Notes under the pieces: generated by a model | Database searches by the model: none | The model's input: the letters and a program-made list of their open reading frames with translations, nothing else | What the model was told of the DNA's origin: nothing | Assembly (NCBI GenBank): GCA_031552315.1 | Contig: JAVBMP010000007.1 | Span: forward strand, 1 to 11,564 | Direction of reading: 5' to 3' | Source: JAVBMP01 sp031552315 | GTDB lineage: Bacteria; Desulfobacterota; Desulfovibrionia; Desulfovibrionales; Desulfovibrionaceae | DNA length: 11,564 bases | Translations under genes and position numbers: made by a program | Shown: positions 5,860 to 11,564 of the stretch, one piece after another | How the letters are laid out: each line of letters begins with the position of its first letter | How positions within the stretch are numbered: the first letter of the stretch is position 1

Positions 5860-6954
5860 ATGTTTAAAAAGCTTATGAAATCCACTATGGCTGCCCTTGT
5901 GCTGCTGACCGTCAGCGTTCTGCCCGCGCACGCGGCCCAGTATGAAATGAGCGCCACCAGCATGATGATGACCACCCACCCGGTGGTAGCCAACGCGGTA
6001 ATACCCACGCTGGAACTTATAAAAGAACGCACCGGCGGCAAGCTGGAAATAACCATGTACAACGCCGGCACCCTGGTGCCGGATGCGGAACTTTACCCCA
6101 GCACGGAACGCGGCATAGTGGACATGACCCTGTTTTTCCCGCCGCGCACCCCGCACCTGTTCCCCATTCTGGTGCTTGGCGATTACCCGTTCCTGTTCAC
6201 TTCCGCCAGAGCGGCCGGTTTTTCATTGAACGCGCTATATGACAACAACCCGGAAATGCAGGAAGAACTGAAAAAAATCCATGTGCTTTCCTTCACCTCT
6301 TCAACGCCCAAAGACCTGGTCAGCATAAAGCCCATACGCACCCTTGAAGATTTGCAGGGCAAGCGCGTTGGCGTGCTTGACGCGGCATCGTCCGAAGTTA
6401 TCGGCCTTTTGGGCGGCACGGCCATTACCATGCCCCTGGCCGACATGTACATGGGCCTGCAACGCGGCATGCTGGACGCGGTTTTGGCCCCCATTCCCAC
6501 CTACCGTTCAACCAAGGTATGCGAAGTGGGCAAATACATCACCAAATGTAACGTATCTGTAAGCGCGGCCCCCTTCTTCATGAACAAAAAGTCTTATGAA
6601 AAACTTCCCGCCGACATCAAAAAGGTTATTGACGACCTTTCCGGCTTTCCGCTTACCGCCCTGCACTGCAACTGGGTTGAAAGAAGCATGGAAGCCGACC
6701 TCAAATACCTGGCTGAACACGACGGCGTCCAGGTAATCCCCCTTGCCCCGGAAGAAACCGCCCGCTGGGCCGCCAAGACCGAACCCATGTACGGCAAGTG
6801 GAAGGAAAACGCCCGCAAGGCCGGTGTGAAAGACCCTGACGCCATCCTGAAGGAACTGCAAGGCTACGCCAAAAAATTTAACGATGTGGAAGCCCAAAAG
6901 GCTGAAACAGCCAAGTACAAGGAAGTGCTAGGCAAACTGTACATGGTGCATTAA
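5860..6954 (+). CDS. dctP: TRAP transporter periplasmic solute-binding protein (DctP family), copy 2
   Basis: A tandem paralogue of the preceding gene with the same 364-residue length and the same domains: a Sec signal peptide cut after AHA, a hinge with G-K-R-V-G-V in place of the usual G-x-K-I-R-V, and cysteines at 221, 230 and 270. By eye there are about 39 amino-acid differences. They are concentrated in the signal peptide (6), the 246-300 region and the last few residues, while the pocket-forming middle is almost unchanged. The ligand is therefore probably the same or very similar, with different affinity or dosage. AGGAG lies 6 nt before the ATG. The 143-bp gap from copy 1 holds a strong hairpin but no clear promoter, so the gene is probably co-transcribed. 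A 112-bp stretch (6410-6521) is identical at DNA level to copy 1, suggesting recent duplication or gene conversion. Confidence 0.93.
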   Translation: MFKKLMKSTMAALVLLTVSVLPAHAAQYEMSATSMMMTTHPVVANAVIPTLELIKERTGGKLEITMYNAGTLVPDAELYPSTERGIVDMTLFFPPRTPHLFPILVLGDYPFLFTSARAAGFSLNALYDNNPEMQEELKKIHVLSFTSSTPKDLVSIKPIRTLEDLQGKRVGVLDAASSEVIGLLGGTAITMPLADMYMGLQRGMLDAVLAPIPTYRSTKVCEVGKYITKCNVSVSAAPFFMNKKSYEKLPADIKKVIDDLSGFPLTALHCNWVERSMEADLKYLAEHDGVQVIPLAPEETARWAAKTEPMYGKWKENARKAGVKDPDAILKELQGYAKKFNDVEAQKAETAKYKEVLGKLYMVH

Positions 6955-6976
6955 AACCTGCCGGTGAAACGGGTTT

Positions 6977-6999
6977 CCAAAGGGCTGCCGGCCCTTTGG
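6977..6999 (+). terminator. Hairpin after the TRAP operon
   Basis: CCAAAGGGC (6977-6985) pairs perfectly with GCCCTTTGG (6991-6999) around a 5-base loop, 22 bp after the second binding-protein gene. No U tract follows, so termination may be partial. The right arm is part of a 26-bp dispersed repeat that recurs inverted at the end of modC, suggesting a repeated 3'-end element. Confidence 0.5.
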
Positions 7000-7017
7000 C
7001 CGCCGGAGGCATTCTTA
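6992..7017 (+). repeat. 26-bp dispersed repeat, copy A
   Basis: Bases 6992-7017 are identical, on the opposite strand, to 11537-11562 at the end of the window. The core is CCGCCGGAGGCATTC. Both copies lie directly after the last gene of a transport operon, here 37 bp after the TRAP operon. This is probably a palindromic 3'-end element found many times in the genome; the count cannot be seen here. Confidence 0.75.
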
Positions 7018-7063
7018 AAACAGCACAGCTTCGAAATCTCCAACACAGGCTCCATAAGTCCAT

Positions 7064-7110
7064 CGCAACGCCGGCATACGTAAAAACGCATGCCGGCGTT
7101 GTGACTTTCT
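7064..7110. terminator. Strong hairpin, probable terminator between TRAP operon and mtgA
   Basis: CAACGCCGGCAT (7066-7077) pairs perfectly with ATGCCGGCGTTG (7090-7101). A further CGT/ACG stem sits inside, and a G-U plus two more pairs extend the base. The following ACTTTCTGTT is moderately U-rich, so it is a plausible plus-strand intrinsic terminator for the TRAP operon, read after the hairpin at 6977-6999. Confidence 0.5.
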
Positions 7111-7147
7111 GTTGGACGCGGCCAATAAATTTAGTCCATTGCAAAAA

Positions 7148-7242
7148 GGCTATTGCACAATGGCCTCAAATTGCGCTTGACAGCAAGGTTGCTAAAGGAA
7201 CAAAATTGGCGCTTGCGCTGGAGGCCATTGTGCAACGGCCTC
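7148..7242. repeat. Pair of dispersed palindromes forming a long inverted repeat before mtgA
   Basis: Two degenerate copies of the GCCATTGCGCAATGGC family lie at 7148-7165 and 7221-7242. Each is nearly self-complementary, and they are also complementary to one another: 7148-7167 pairs with 7221-7240 through 18 Watson-Crick pairs, one G-U and one mismatch, around a 53-base loop. RNA from here could form either two short hairpins or one long stem, 22 bp upstream of mtgA. The paired layout mirrors that at 90-154. Confidence 0.6.
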
Positions 7243-7263
7243 GTTTAAAATAAAACCTGTGAC

Positions 7264-8028
7264 ATGCCGATGCAACACCTTAAAGCCTTGCTTGCCAGCC
7301 TTTTTGCCCGCCTGCGCCGCTTTCTTGGCTGGGAACAGCCGCGCCGTTCCATTCCCTTCCGCGTCTGGCGGTTTTTTCTGTTTATCTTTATTTTGCTGGC
7401 GCTTGACGTGGGCCGTTATGCCTTTTGGCCCCCGGTCTGGCTGTTGGAAACGCGCAACCCGCAAAGCACCGCCTTTATGGATCTGCGCCGGGATGAACGC
7501 GAAGATGCCGGAAAAACCGGCGAGCTGAAATATACCTGGGTGGACTGGAAAAAAATTTCCCCCAACCTCAAACTGGCCGTAACCATTGCCGAAGATGACG
7601 GATTTTGGGACCACAACGGCTTTGACCTTGAAGGCATGAAAGACGCCATGCTGCGCAATATTGCCCGGAACAAACTTTCCGCCGGGGGCAGCACCATAAC
7701 CCAGCAACTGGCGAAAAATCTTTACCTTTCACCCTCGCGCAACCCCATACGCAAGCTGAAAGAGGGAATTTTGGCCACACGGCTGGAATTGCACCTGGAT
7801 AAACAGCGCATTCTGGAACTATACCTGAATGTTGTGGAATGGGGGGACGGCATATTCGGGGCCGAAGCGGCGGCCCGGCATTACTTCAACTGTTCCGCCG
7901 CCAACCTTGGCCCGCGCCAGGCGGCAATTCTGGCCGCCATGCTTCCCAACCCCCGCCGCTTGCAACCCGGCGGCCGCTTTGTGCAGCGCCAGGCGGATAT
8001 TCTGCTTGGCCGCATGAACAGGCGGTAA
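7264..8028 (+). CDS. mtgA: Monofunctional biosynthetic peptidoglycan glycosyltransferase
   Basis: A 254-residue, membrane-anchored GT51 enzyme that polymerises lipid II into glycan strands without a transpeptidase domain. A basic N-terminus and a single transmembrane helix (about 33-49) place the catalytic domain in the periplasm. GT51 motifs are all present: EDDGFWDHNGFD (110-121, with catalytic Glu110), GGSTITQQLAKNL (141-153), RKLKEGILATRLE (163-175, with the second conserved Glu167) and ELYLNVVEWGDGIFGAEAAA (185-204). Length is typical of MtgA. The start is uncertain: no good ribosome site is visible before ATG 7264, and another in-frame ATG follows at 7270; an in-frame stop at 7246-7248 bars a longer form. 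It is a single gene, converging on the regulator gene 82 bp away, with no functional tie to its neighbours. Confidence 0.94.
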   Translation: MPMQHLKALLASLFARLRRFLGWEQPRRSIPFRVWRFFLFIFILLALDVGRYAFWPPVWLLETRNPQSTAFMDLRRDEREDAGKTGELKYTWVDWKKISPNLKLAVTIAEDDGFWDHNGFDLEGMKDAMLRNIARNKLSAGGSTITQQLAKNLYLSPSRNPIRKLKEGILATRLELHLDKQRILELYLNVVEWGDGIFGAEAAARHYFNCSAANLGPRQAAILAAMLPNPRRLQPGGRFVQRQADILLGRMNRR

Positions 8029-8110
8029 GCTTGCTAGCCATGATAGAATATGGGGCACAACGCGGCAAAAAAGCATTATGCGGCGGTCTTCATGCTGTTC
8101 CCCGGCAGTT

Positions 8111-9214
8111 TCAACCCTGAACAATTTTCCCCGTATCCACCGCGGAATAACCGGCAAGCGAATCAAGCTCCTTTCTTAGCGCGGCGGACTGCAACACGTC
8201 CATAAGCGCCGTAATGCCGGGGTGGGCGCACAAATCCGCCGGAATTATCAAATCACAGCGCGTTACCGCAAGCGGCACAAAACCCAGGCCAAAGGCTTCC
8301 GCCACAATGCGCAAGCCCAGGGCCGCGCCGGCGCTGCCGCTTGCCACGCGCAACGCGCCTTCTTCATGCGAACGCGCTTCATCGGCATAGCCCGCGACCA
8401 TAAAAACCGGCAGCCCGCGCCGTTCCAGCTGTTCATCCAAAAGCTTGCGCAAGGCGGAGCCTTCTTCCCGGTTCACAAAACGTGTGCGTTGATTGGCTAT
8501 ATCTTCCACCCCGCGTATGCCCAGGGGGTTGCCGTGGGCAACCATCAGGCCTTCTTCCTGCACGGAAAAGGCGATTATCCGGCAGGCCAGTTCCGGCGAC
8601 AGGGCGCGCACGGCCTCCACATTGCTTTCCACCGCGCCAAAGCTGTGGTAATGCATGCCCGCCACATGGGCGTTGCCCCCGCTTACTGCCAGCAGGGCCT
8701 GACGGCTTGAGGCAAAGGCGGTATGCGCCCGAATGCCGGGGGCCACGCGGCCCACCAGCCCGCCCAGCACGCTCAGGGCCGGGTCGCAGCCCATAACAAG
8801 AATGGTGTTTGCCAGCTGGGCCTGGCGCAACTGGCAGTCAAGCCCCCCGTCCGGCAAAAGCAGGGCGTCTGAAGCTTCCAACCTGAACTGCGGCCTTATG
8901 GAAGCAGGCTGCGGCACCCCGATAAGCCTGTCCCTTACCCGCGCCAAAACAAGCCTTGCCCCAGGGGCGCTTCCATACGGCAAATGCGGCAGGCCAGGTT
9001 CCGCCGGGGCATCTTCCACAAACAGCATTTCAACAGTGCAGCCCAACGCCCTGGCCAGGCGAAGCGCCACAGCGGTATTGGGCAGGTAACGGCCAGATTC
9101 CACATCATAGACCGCCTGACGCCCCAGCCCTGTCAAGCGCCCCAGCTCATCCTGCGACAGCCCCTTGCGCCTGCGGTATTCCTTTACCATGCAGCGTATG
9201 TCCGTCCCGCTCAT
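8111..9214 (-). CDS. XRE-type HTH regulator with molybdate-binding-like (PBP-like) domain
   Basis: This 367-residue predicted cytoplasmic protein joins an XRE helix-turn-helix (about 8-65, GLSQDELGRLTGLGRQAVYD) to a C-terminal PBP-like domain (about 135-345) related to periplasmic molybdate-binding proteins (COG1910 type). Motifs of that domain include MGCDPALSVL (141-150), GGNAHVAGMHYH (179-190), the GNPLGI region with RFVNREEGSALRKLLD (245-260) and GLGFVPLAVTRCDLII (309-324). It would sense molybdate or tungstate and control the divergent modABC operon. The start at 9214 is chosen because GGAGG lies 6 nt upstream. Longer forms from ATG 9259 or TTG 9307 add a low-complexity basic stretch, and the TTG form would run into the 22-bp palindrome. 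Domain calls are confident; ligand and target follow from context. Confidence 0.88.
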   Translation of the reverse strand: MSGTDIRCMVKEYRRRKGLSQDELGRLTGLGRQAVYDVESGRYLPNTAVALRLARALGCTVEMLFVEDAPAEPGLPHLPYGSAPGARLVLARVRDRLIGVPQPASIRPQFRLEASDALLLPDGGLDCQLRQAQLANTILVMGCDPALSVLGGLVGRVAPGIRAHTAFASSRQALLAVSGGNAHVAGMHYHSFGAVESNVEAVRALSPELACRIIAFSVQEEGLMVAHGNPLGIRGVEDIANQRTRFVNREEGSALRKLLDEQLERRGLPVFMVAGYADEARSHEEGALRVASGSAGAALGLRIVAEAFGLGFVPLAVTRCDLIIPADLCAHPGITALMDVLQSAALRKELDSLAGYSAVDTGKIVQG

Positions 9215-9271
9215 AACCAGCCTCCGCCTTTCTTCACGCTTTCGCTCCTGTCCGCTCATTTTGCCGCCCTG

Positions 9272-9300
9272 TTGACAATATTTAGCACAGCGTCTAAGAA
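9272..9300 (+). promoter_or_regulatory. Possible sigma-70 promoter of modABC
   Basis: TTGACA (9272-9277) is a perfect -35 box. TAAGAA sits 17 bp downstream (9295-9300) as a weak -10 (three of six). Transcription would start near 9307, at the edge of the 22-bp palindrome, giving an arrangement suited to repression. A better -10 on its own, TATACA (9328-9333), lacks a good -35. Tentative. Confidence 0.35.
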
Positions 9301-9305
9301 CACAC

Positions 9306-9327
9306 AATGACGTGTATACACGTCATT
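9306..9327. promoter_or_regulatory. Perfect 22-bp palindrome, candidate operator for the molybdate regulator
   Basis: The arm AATGACGTGTA (9306-9316) is followed immediately by its exact reverse complement (9317-9327). It lies in the 199-bp gap between the divergent HTH regulator and modA, 87 bp before the modA start. Such spacer-free symmetry fits a homodimeric XRE repressor. It does not resemble the E. coli ModE box as I remember it (TATATA-type arms). Control of both divergent units from this one site is inferred. Confidence 0.6.
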
Positions 9328-9335
9328 TATACATC

Positions 9336-9349
9336 GCGTCAGATGACGC
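9336..9349. promoter_or_regulatory. Secondary inverted repeat GCGTCA-GA-TGACGC
   Basis: Perfect 6-bp arms with a 2-bp spacer lie 8 bp downstream of the 22-bp palindrome. It shares the TGACG/CGTCA half-site with that palindrome, so it could be a second, weaker binding site. It could also fold as a hairpin in the modA leader. Confidence 0.4.
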
Positions 9350-9413
9350 CACACCCCGTAAGGCCGAGGTTTGTAAAGTTCACCCCGCAACAATTTTTAT
9401 TCCGGAGGCCCGC

Positions 9414-10190
9414 ATGACCCGCATCTTCAAGGTATTGGCTCTGGCGCTTGTTTTGTTCCCACTCTTTGCCGCCGGGCCTGCAAAGGCGGCAGAGGCGGAT
9501 ATAACCGTGTTCGCCGCCGCGTCCACCACAAACGCGCTTACGGAAATCGCCAAAATTTATGAGGCGGAAGGCAACGGCAAGGTGGCGCTTTCCTTCGCTT
9601 CATCTTCCACCCTTGCCAGGCAGATAGAAAACGGCGCCCCGGCAGATGTGTTCCTTTCCGCGAATACGGAATGGATGAATTACCTTGAGGAAAAAGGCCT
9701 GCTGCTGGGTAATAGCCGCATCAACCTTTTGGGCAACCGCATAGTTTTTATTGTGCCCGCGTCAAGCCAGGCGCAACCCCTGACCGTGGCCCCCGGCCTT
9801 GACCTGCTTGCCATCCTTGGCAAAGACGGACTGCTGGCCGTTGGCGACCCGGCCCACGTGCCGGTGGGCAAATACGCCAAAGAGGCCCTGACCCGCCTGA
9901 ATTTGTGGGGCCAGGTGGAAGGGCGCGTTGCCCCGGCCAAGGACGTAAGGGCCGGGCTGGTGCTGGTTGAACGGGCCGAAGCCCCGCTGGGCATTGTTTA
10001 TGCCAGTGACGCCGCCATTTCAGACAAAGTGCGCGTTGTGGGCGCGTTCCCTTCAGACGGGCAGGACATAGCCTACCCGGTGGCCGCGCTGAAAACAGCC
10101 AACAGCAAGGCCGCGCTGGCCTTCATCCAATTCCTTGACGCGCCAAAGGCAAAAGAAATATGGGCGCGTTACGGGTTTGAGGTAAAATAA
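9414..10190 (+). CDS. modA: Molybdate/tungstate ABC transporter periplasmic binding protein
   Basis: A 258-residue ModA-type protein that binds the oxyanion in the periplasm and delivers it to ModBC. A Sec signal peptide covers about 1-25 (MTRIFK, hydrophobic core, cut near AKA). Oxyanion-site regions match the family: the first serine in FAAAST (33-38), the second in FASSSTLARQI (61-71), then GDPAHVPVGKYAKEAL (144-159) and GIVYASDA (193-200) with the conserved tyrosine 196. The start at 9414 is chosen because GGAGG lies 5 nt upstream and a clean signal peptide follows; a GTG at 9312 would add 34 residues, spoil the signal peptide and overlap the palindrome. The stop overlaps the modB start by one base (TAATG), implying translational coupling. 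Molybdate versus tungstate cannot be decided from sequence. Confidence 0.93.
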   Translation: MTRIFKVLALALVLFPLFAAGPAKAAEADITVFAAASTTNALTEIAKIYEAEGNGKVALSFASSSTLARQIENGAPADVFLSANTEWMNYLEEKGLLLGNSRINLLGNRIVFIVPASSQAQPLTVAPGLDLLAILGKDGLLAVGDPAHVPVGKYAKEALTRLNLWGQVEGRVAPAKDVRAGLVLVERAEAPLGIVYASDAAISDKVRVVGAFPSDGQDIAYPVAALKTANSKAALAFIQFLDAPKAKEIWARYGFEVK

Positions 10191-10879
10191 TGCTTTTTTC
10201 TTTGACCCCAATGGAGGCCGACGCGCTATGCCTAAGCCTTAAAGTGGCCTGCGGGGCCACGCTGTGCAGCCTGCCCTTTGGGGTGCTGCTGGCCTGGGCG
10301 CTTTCCCGCCTGCGCTTTCCCGGTAAAAGCCTGCTGGATGGTTTGCTGCATCTGCCGCTGGTTCTGCCCCCGGTAGTCATTGGTTACATGCTGCTGCTAG
10401 CTCTTGGCCGCAACGGGGTTATCGGGAAAATGCTTTATGAAAGCTTCGGCATAAGCATTGCTTTTACCTGGAAGGGGGCCGTGGCGGCTTCCGCCGTTAT
10501 GGCCTTCCCTTTGCTGGTGCGCGCGGTGCGCCTTTCCTTTGACGCGGTGGACAAAAGGCTGGAAATGGCCGCACGCACGCTTGGGGCCGGGCCGTGGCGC
10601 GTTTTTTTCACCATTACCCTGCCGCTTTCCATCCCCGGCATTGTGGCCGGAATGGTGCTGGCCTTCGCGCGCAGCCTTGGGGAATTTGGCGCGACAATCA
10701 CCTTTGTTTCCAACATCCCCGGCCAGACGCAAACCCTGCCCCTTGCCCTTTACACCATGACCCAGGTGCCGAATGGCGAAAGCGCGGCCCTGCGCCTGTG
10801 CGCCATTGCCACAGTTATTGCCCTGCTGGCCCTTGTAACGGCCAATTGGCTGGAAAAACGCCTTACGCGAAGGTTATAG
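10190..10879 (+). CDS. modB: Molybdate ABC transporter permease
   Basis: A 229-residue inner-membrane permease, the usual ModB length, with about five to six hydrophobic helices (around 12-36, 50-72, 95-115, 145-165, 200-220). The ABC permease EAA loop that contacts the ATPase is clear: EMAARTLGAGPWRVFFTITLP (125-145), with the conserved alanine and glycine. LPLVLPPVVIGY (55-66) is typical of ModB. It follows modA with a one-base overlap, and modC begins 10 bp after its stop, so the three form one operon. It should work as a homodimer moving the ModA-delivered oxyanion. Confidence 0.93.
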   Translation: MLFSLTPMEADALCLSLKVACGATLCSLPFGVLLAWALSRLRFPGKSLLDGLLHLPLVLPPVVIGYMLLLALGRNGVIGKMLYESFGISIAFTWKGAVAASAVMAFPLLVRAVRLSFDAVDKRLEMAARTLGAGPWRVFFTITLPLSIPGIVAGMVLAFARSLGEFGATITFVSNIPGQTQTLPLALYTMTQVPNGESAALRLCAIATVIALLALVTANWLEKRLTRRL

Positions 10880-10888
10880 GGCTGAAGC

Positions 10889-11539
10889 ATGCGCGTAAAC
10901 TTGCAACTTCGGCAGGGCAGCTGCCATATTGACGTGGCCTTTCAGGCGGCGGAAAACAGCATAGCCGCCCTGTTCGGCCCGTCCGGGGCCGGTAAAAGCT
11001 CTATAATCAACATGGTTGCCGGGCTGCTGACCCCAAATTCCGGCAGCGTGTTCATACGCGGGCGCTGCCTGTTTGATTCCGCGCGCGGCATCAACCTGCC
11101 GCCTGAAAAAAGGAATGTCGGGTATGTATTTCAGGAAGGCCTGCTCTTCCCGCACCTGTCCGTCAAAAACAATCTGCTTTACGGCCTGCGCCGCGCCCCA
11201 AAAGGCAACAACGGCGCGAGTTTTGACCAGATTGTCAGCCTGTTGGGCATAGAACAGCTTCTTGCCAGAAAGCCCGCCACCCTGTCCGGCGGGGAAAAAC
11301 AGCGCGTGGCCTTTGGCAGGGCAATCCTTTCCAACCCGGACATCCTGCTTATGGATGAACCGCTGGCATCTTTGGACGCGGCCAGAAAGCGGGAAATGCT
11401 GCCCTTTATCCGGGACATGAACAGCCTGCTCGGCATCCCGGTCTTGTACGTAAGCCATTCTCTTGAAGAAATACTTGCGCTGACAGACAATATCATCCGG
11501 CTGGAAAACGGCAGGATAGCCCCGGCCGGGCTTGGGTAA
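10889..11539 (+). CDS. modC: Molybdate ABC transporter ATP-binding protein, lacking the mop/TOBE domain
   Basis: A 216-residue ABC ATPase that energises ModB. All catalytic motifs are intact: Walker A GPSGAGKS (30-37), Q-loop Gln82, signature LSGGE (132-136), Walker B ILLMDE (152-157), D-loop SLD (161-163) and switch His190. The familiar ModC is about 350 residues with a C-terminal mop/TOBE domain that binds molybdate and can inhibit transport; that domain is absent, the protein ending just after the ATPase core (ENGRIAPAGLG). The stop TAA (11537-11539) is the first triplet of a 26-bp dispersed repeat, so truncation by repeat insertion is possible, though single-domain versions could be normal in this lineage. 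The ribosome site is weak (AGGG 6 nt upstream); coupling to modB is likely. Confidence 0.9.
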   Translation: MRVNLQLRQGSCHIDVAFQAAENSIAALFGPSGAGKSSIINMVAGLLTPNSGSVFIRGRCLFDSARGINLPPEKRNVGYVFQEGLLFPHLSVKNNLLYGLRRAPKGNNGASFDQIVSLLGIEQLLARKPATLSGGEKQRVAFGRAILSNPDILLMDEPLASLDAARKREMLPFIRDMNSLLGIPVLYVSHSLEEILALTDNIIRLENGRIAPAGLG

Positions 11540-11562
11540 GAATGCCTCCGGCGGCCAAAGGG
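11537..11562 (-). repeat. 26-bp dispersed repeat, copy B (inverted relative to copy A)
   Basis: Exact reverse complement of 6992-7017. It begins with the modC stop codon and runs to two bases before the window edge, where a GGGG run starts. In copy A the equivalent sequence continues into a hairpin, so this copy probably continues into a terminator-like hairpin beyond the window. It links the ends of the mod and TRAP operons as two sites of one repeat family. Confidence 0.75.
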
Positions 11563-11564
11563 GG

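Noticed and set aside
2630..6954. Isethionate or other sulfonate uptake locus
   Set aside because: Sulfidogenic gut bacteria do have TRAP systems for sulfonates, but no catabolic gene (glycyl-radical lyase, activase or similar) lies in the window, so the substrate is left open.
8029..8110. Terminator between mtgA and the regulator
   Set aside because: Only a 4-bp stem (GCAT-A-ATGC) before a T6 run on the minus strand; too weak to call.
9328..9413. Molybdenum-cofactor riboswitch in the modA leader
   Set aside because: The leader is short and I could not match the required helices; the palindrome and HTH regulator give a simpler explanation. A covariance-model search would decide.
6955..11564. 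Composite transposon bounded by the inverted 26-bp repeats
   Set aside because: No transposase or target-site duplication is visible, and both repeats sit at gene ends like 3'-end elements; a housekeeping mtgA between them also argues against it.

Overview
The window looks like chromosome from an anaerobic, sulfate-reducer-like bacterium, most likely a Desulfovibrionaceae relative. This is an inference from gene content and style: a sigma-54-regulated TRAP transporter, a molybdate ABC operon with a divergent HTH/periplasmic-binding-like regulator, GC-rich genes separated by AT-rich or palindrome-rich gaps, and short dispersed palindromes. No rRNA, tRNA, CRISPR array, transposase or phage gene was seen.

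Left block (1-6954): a TRAP uptake locus with its own activator. A minus-strand sigma-54 enhancer-binding protein with a single GAF domain (320-1894) diverges from a plus-strand operon. The operon encodes a fused DctQ-DctM membrane protein (2630-4591) and two tandem, nearly identical periplasmic DctP-type binding proteins (4622-5716 and 5860-6954, about 89% identical by eye). The 735-bp gap between activator and operon is AT-rich in the middle. It holds a good -24/-12 promoter (2376-2391), a perfect 12-bp-arm inverted repeat about 137 bp upstream of the predicted start, and a roughly 228-nt leader with a direct repeat. The activator is followed on its own strand by two tandem hairpins, each with a U tract. 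The simplest reading is that the activator senses a ligand through its GAF domain, binds the upstream repeat and turns on the transporter. The substrate is unknown.

Middle (6955-8110): a 309-bp gap full of hairpins and repeats, then mtgA (monofunctional peptidoglycan glycosyltransferase), which converges on the next gene.

Right block (8111-11539): molybdate/tungstate uptake. A minus-strand XRE-HTH regulator with a molybdate-binding-like C-terminal domain diverges from modA-modB-modC. The 199-bp gap between them carries a perfect 22-bp palindrome, a likely operator. modA and modB overlap by one base. ModC is only 216 residues and lacks the usual C-terminal mop/TOBE domain. Its stop codon is the first triplet of a 26-bp dispersed repeat whose inverted copy follows the TRAP operon.

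No wholly new multi-gene system is evident. The most interesting points are the loss of the canonical ligand-binding arginine in both DctP proteins, the cysteine cluster in the activator's GAF domain, the duplicated binding protein with signs of gene conversion, the two palindromic repeat families confined to non-coding DNA, and the molybdate regulator with its palindrome.
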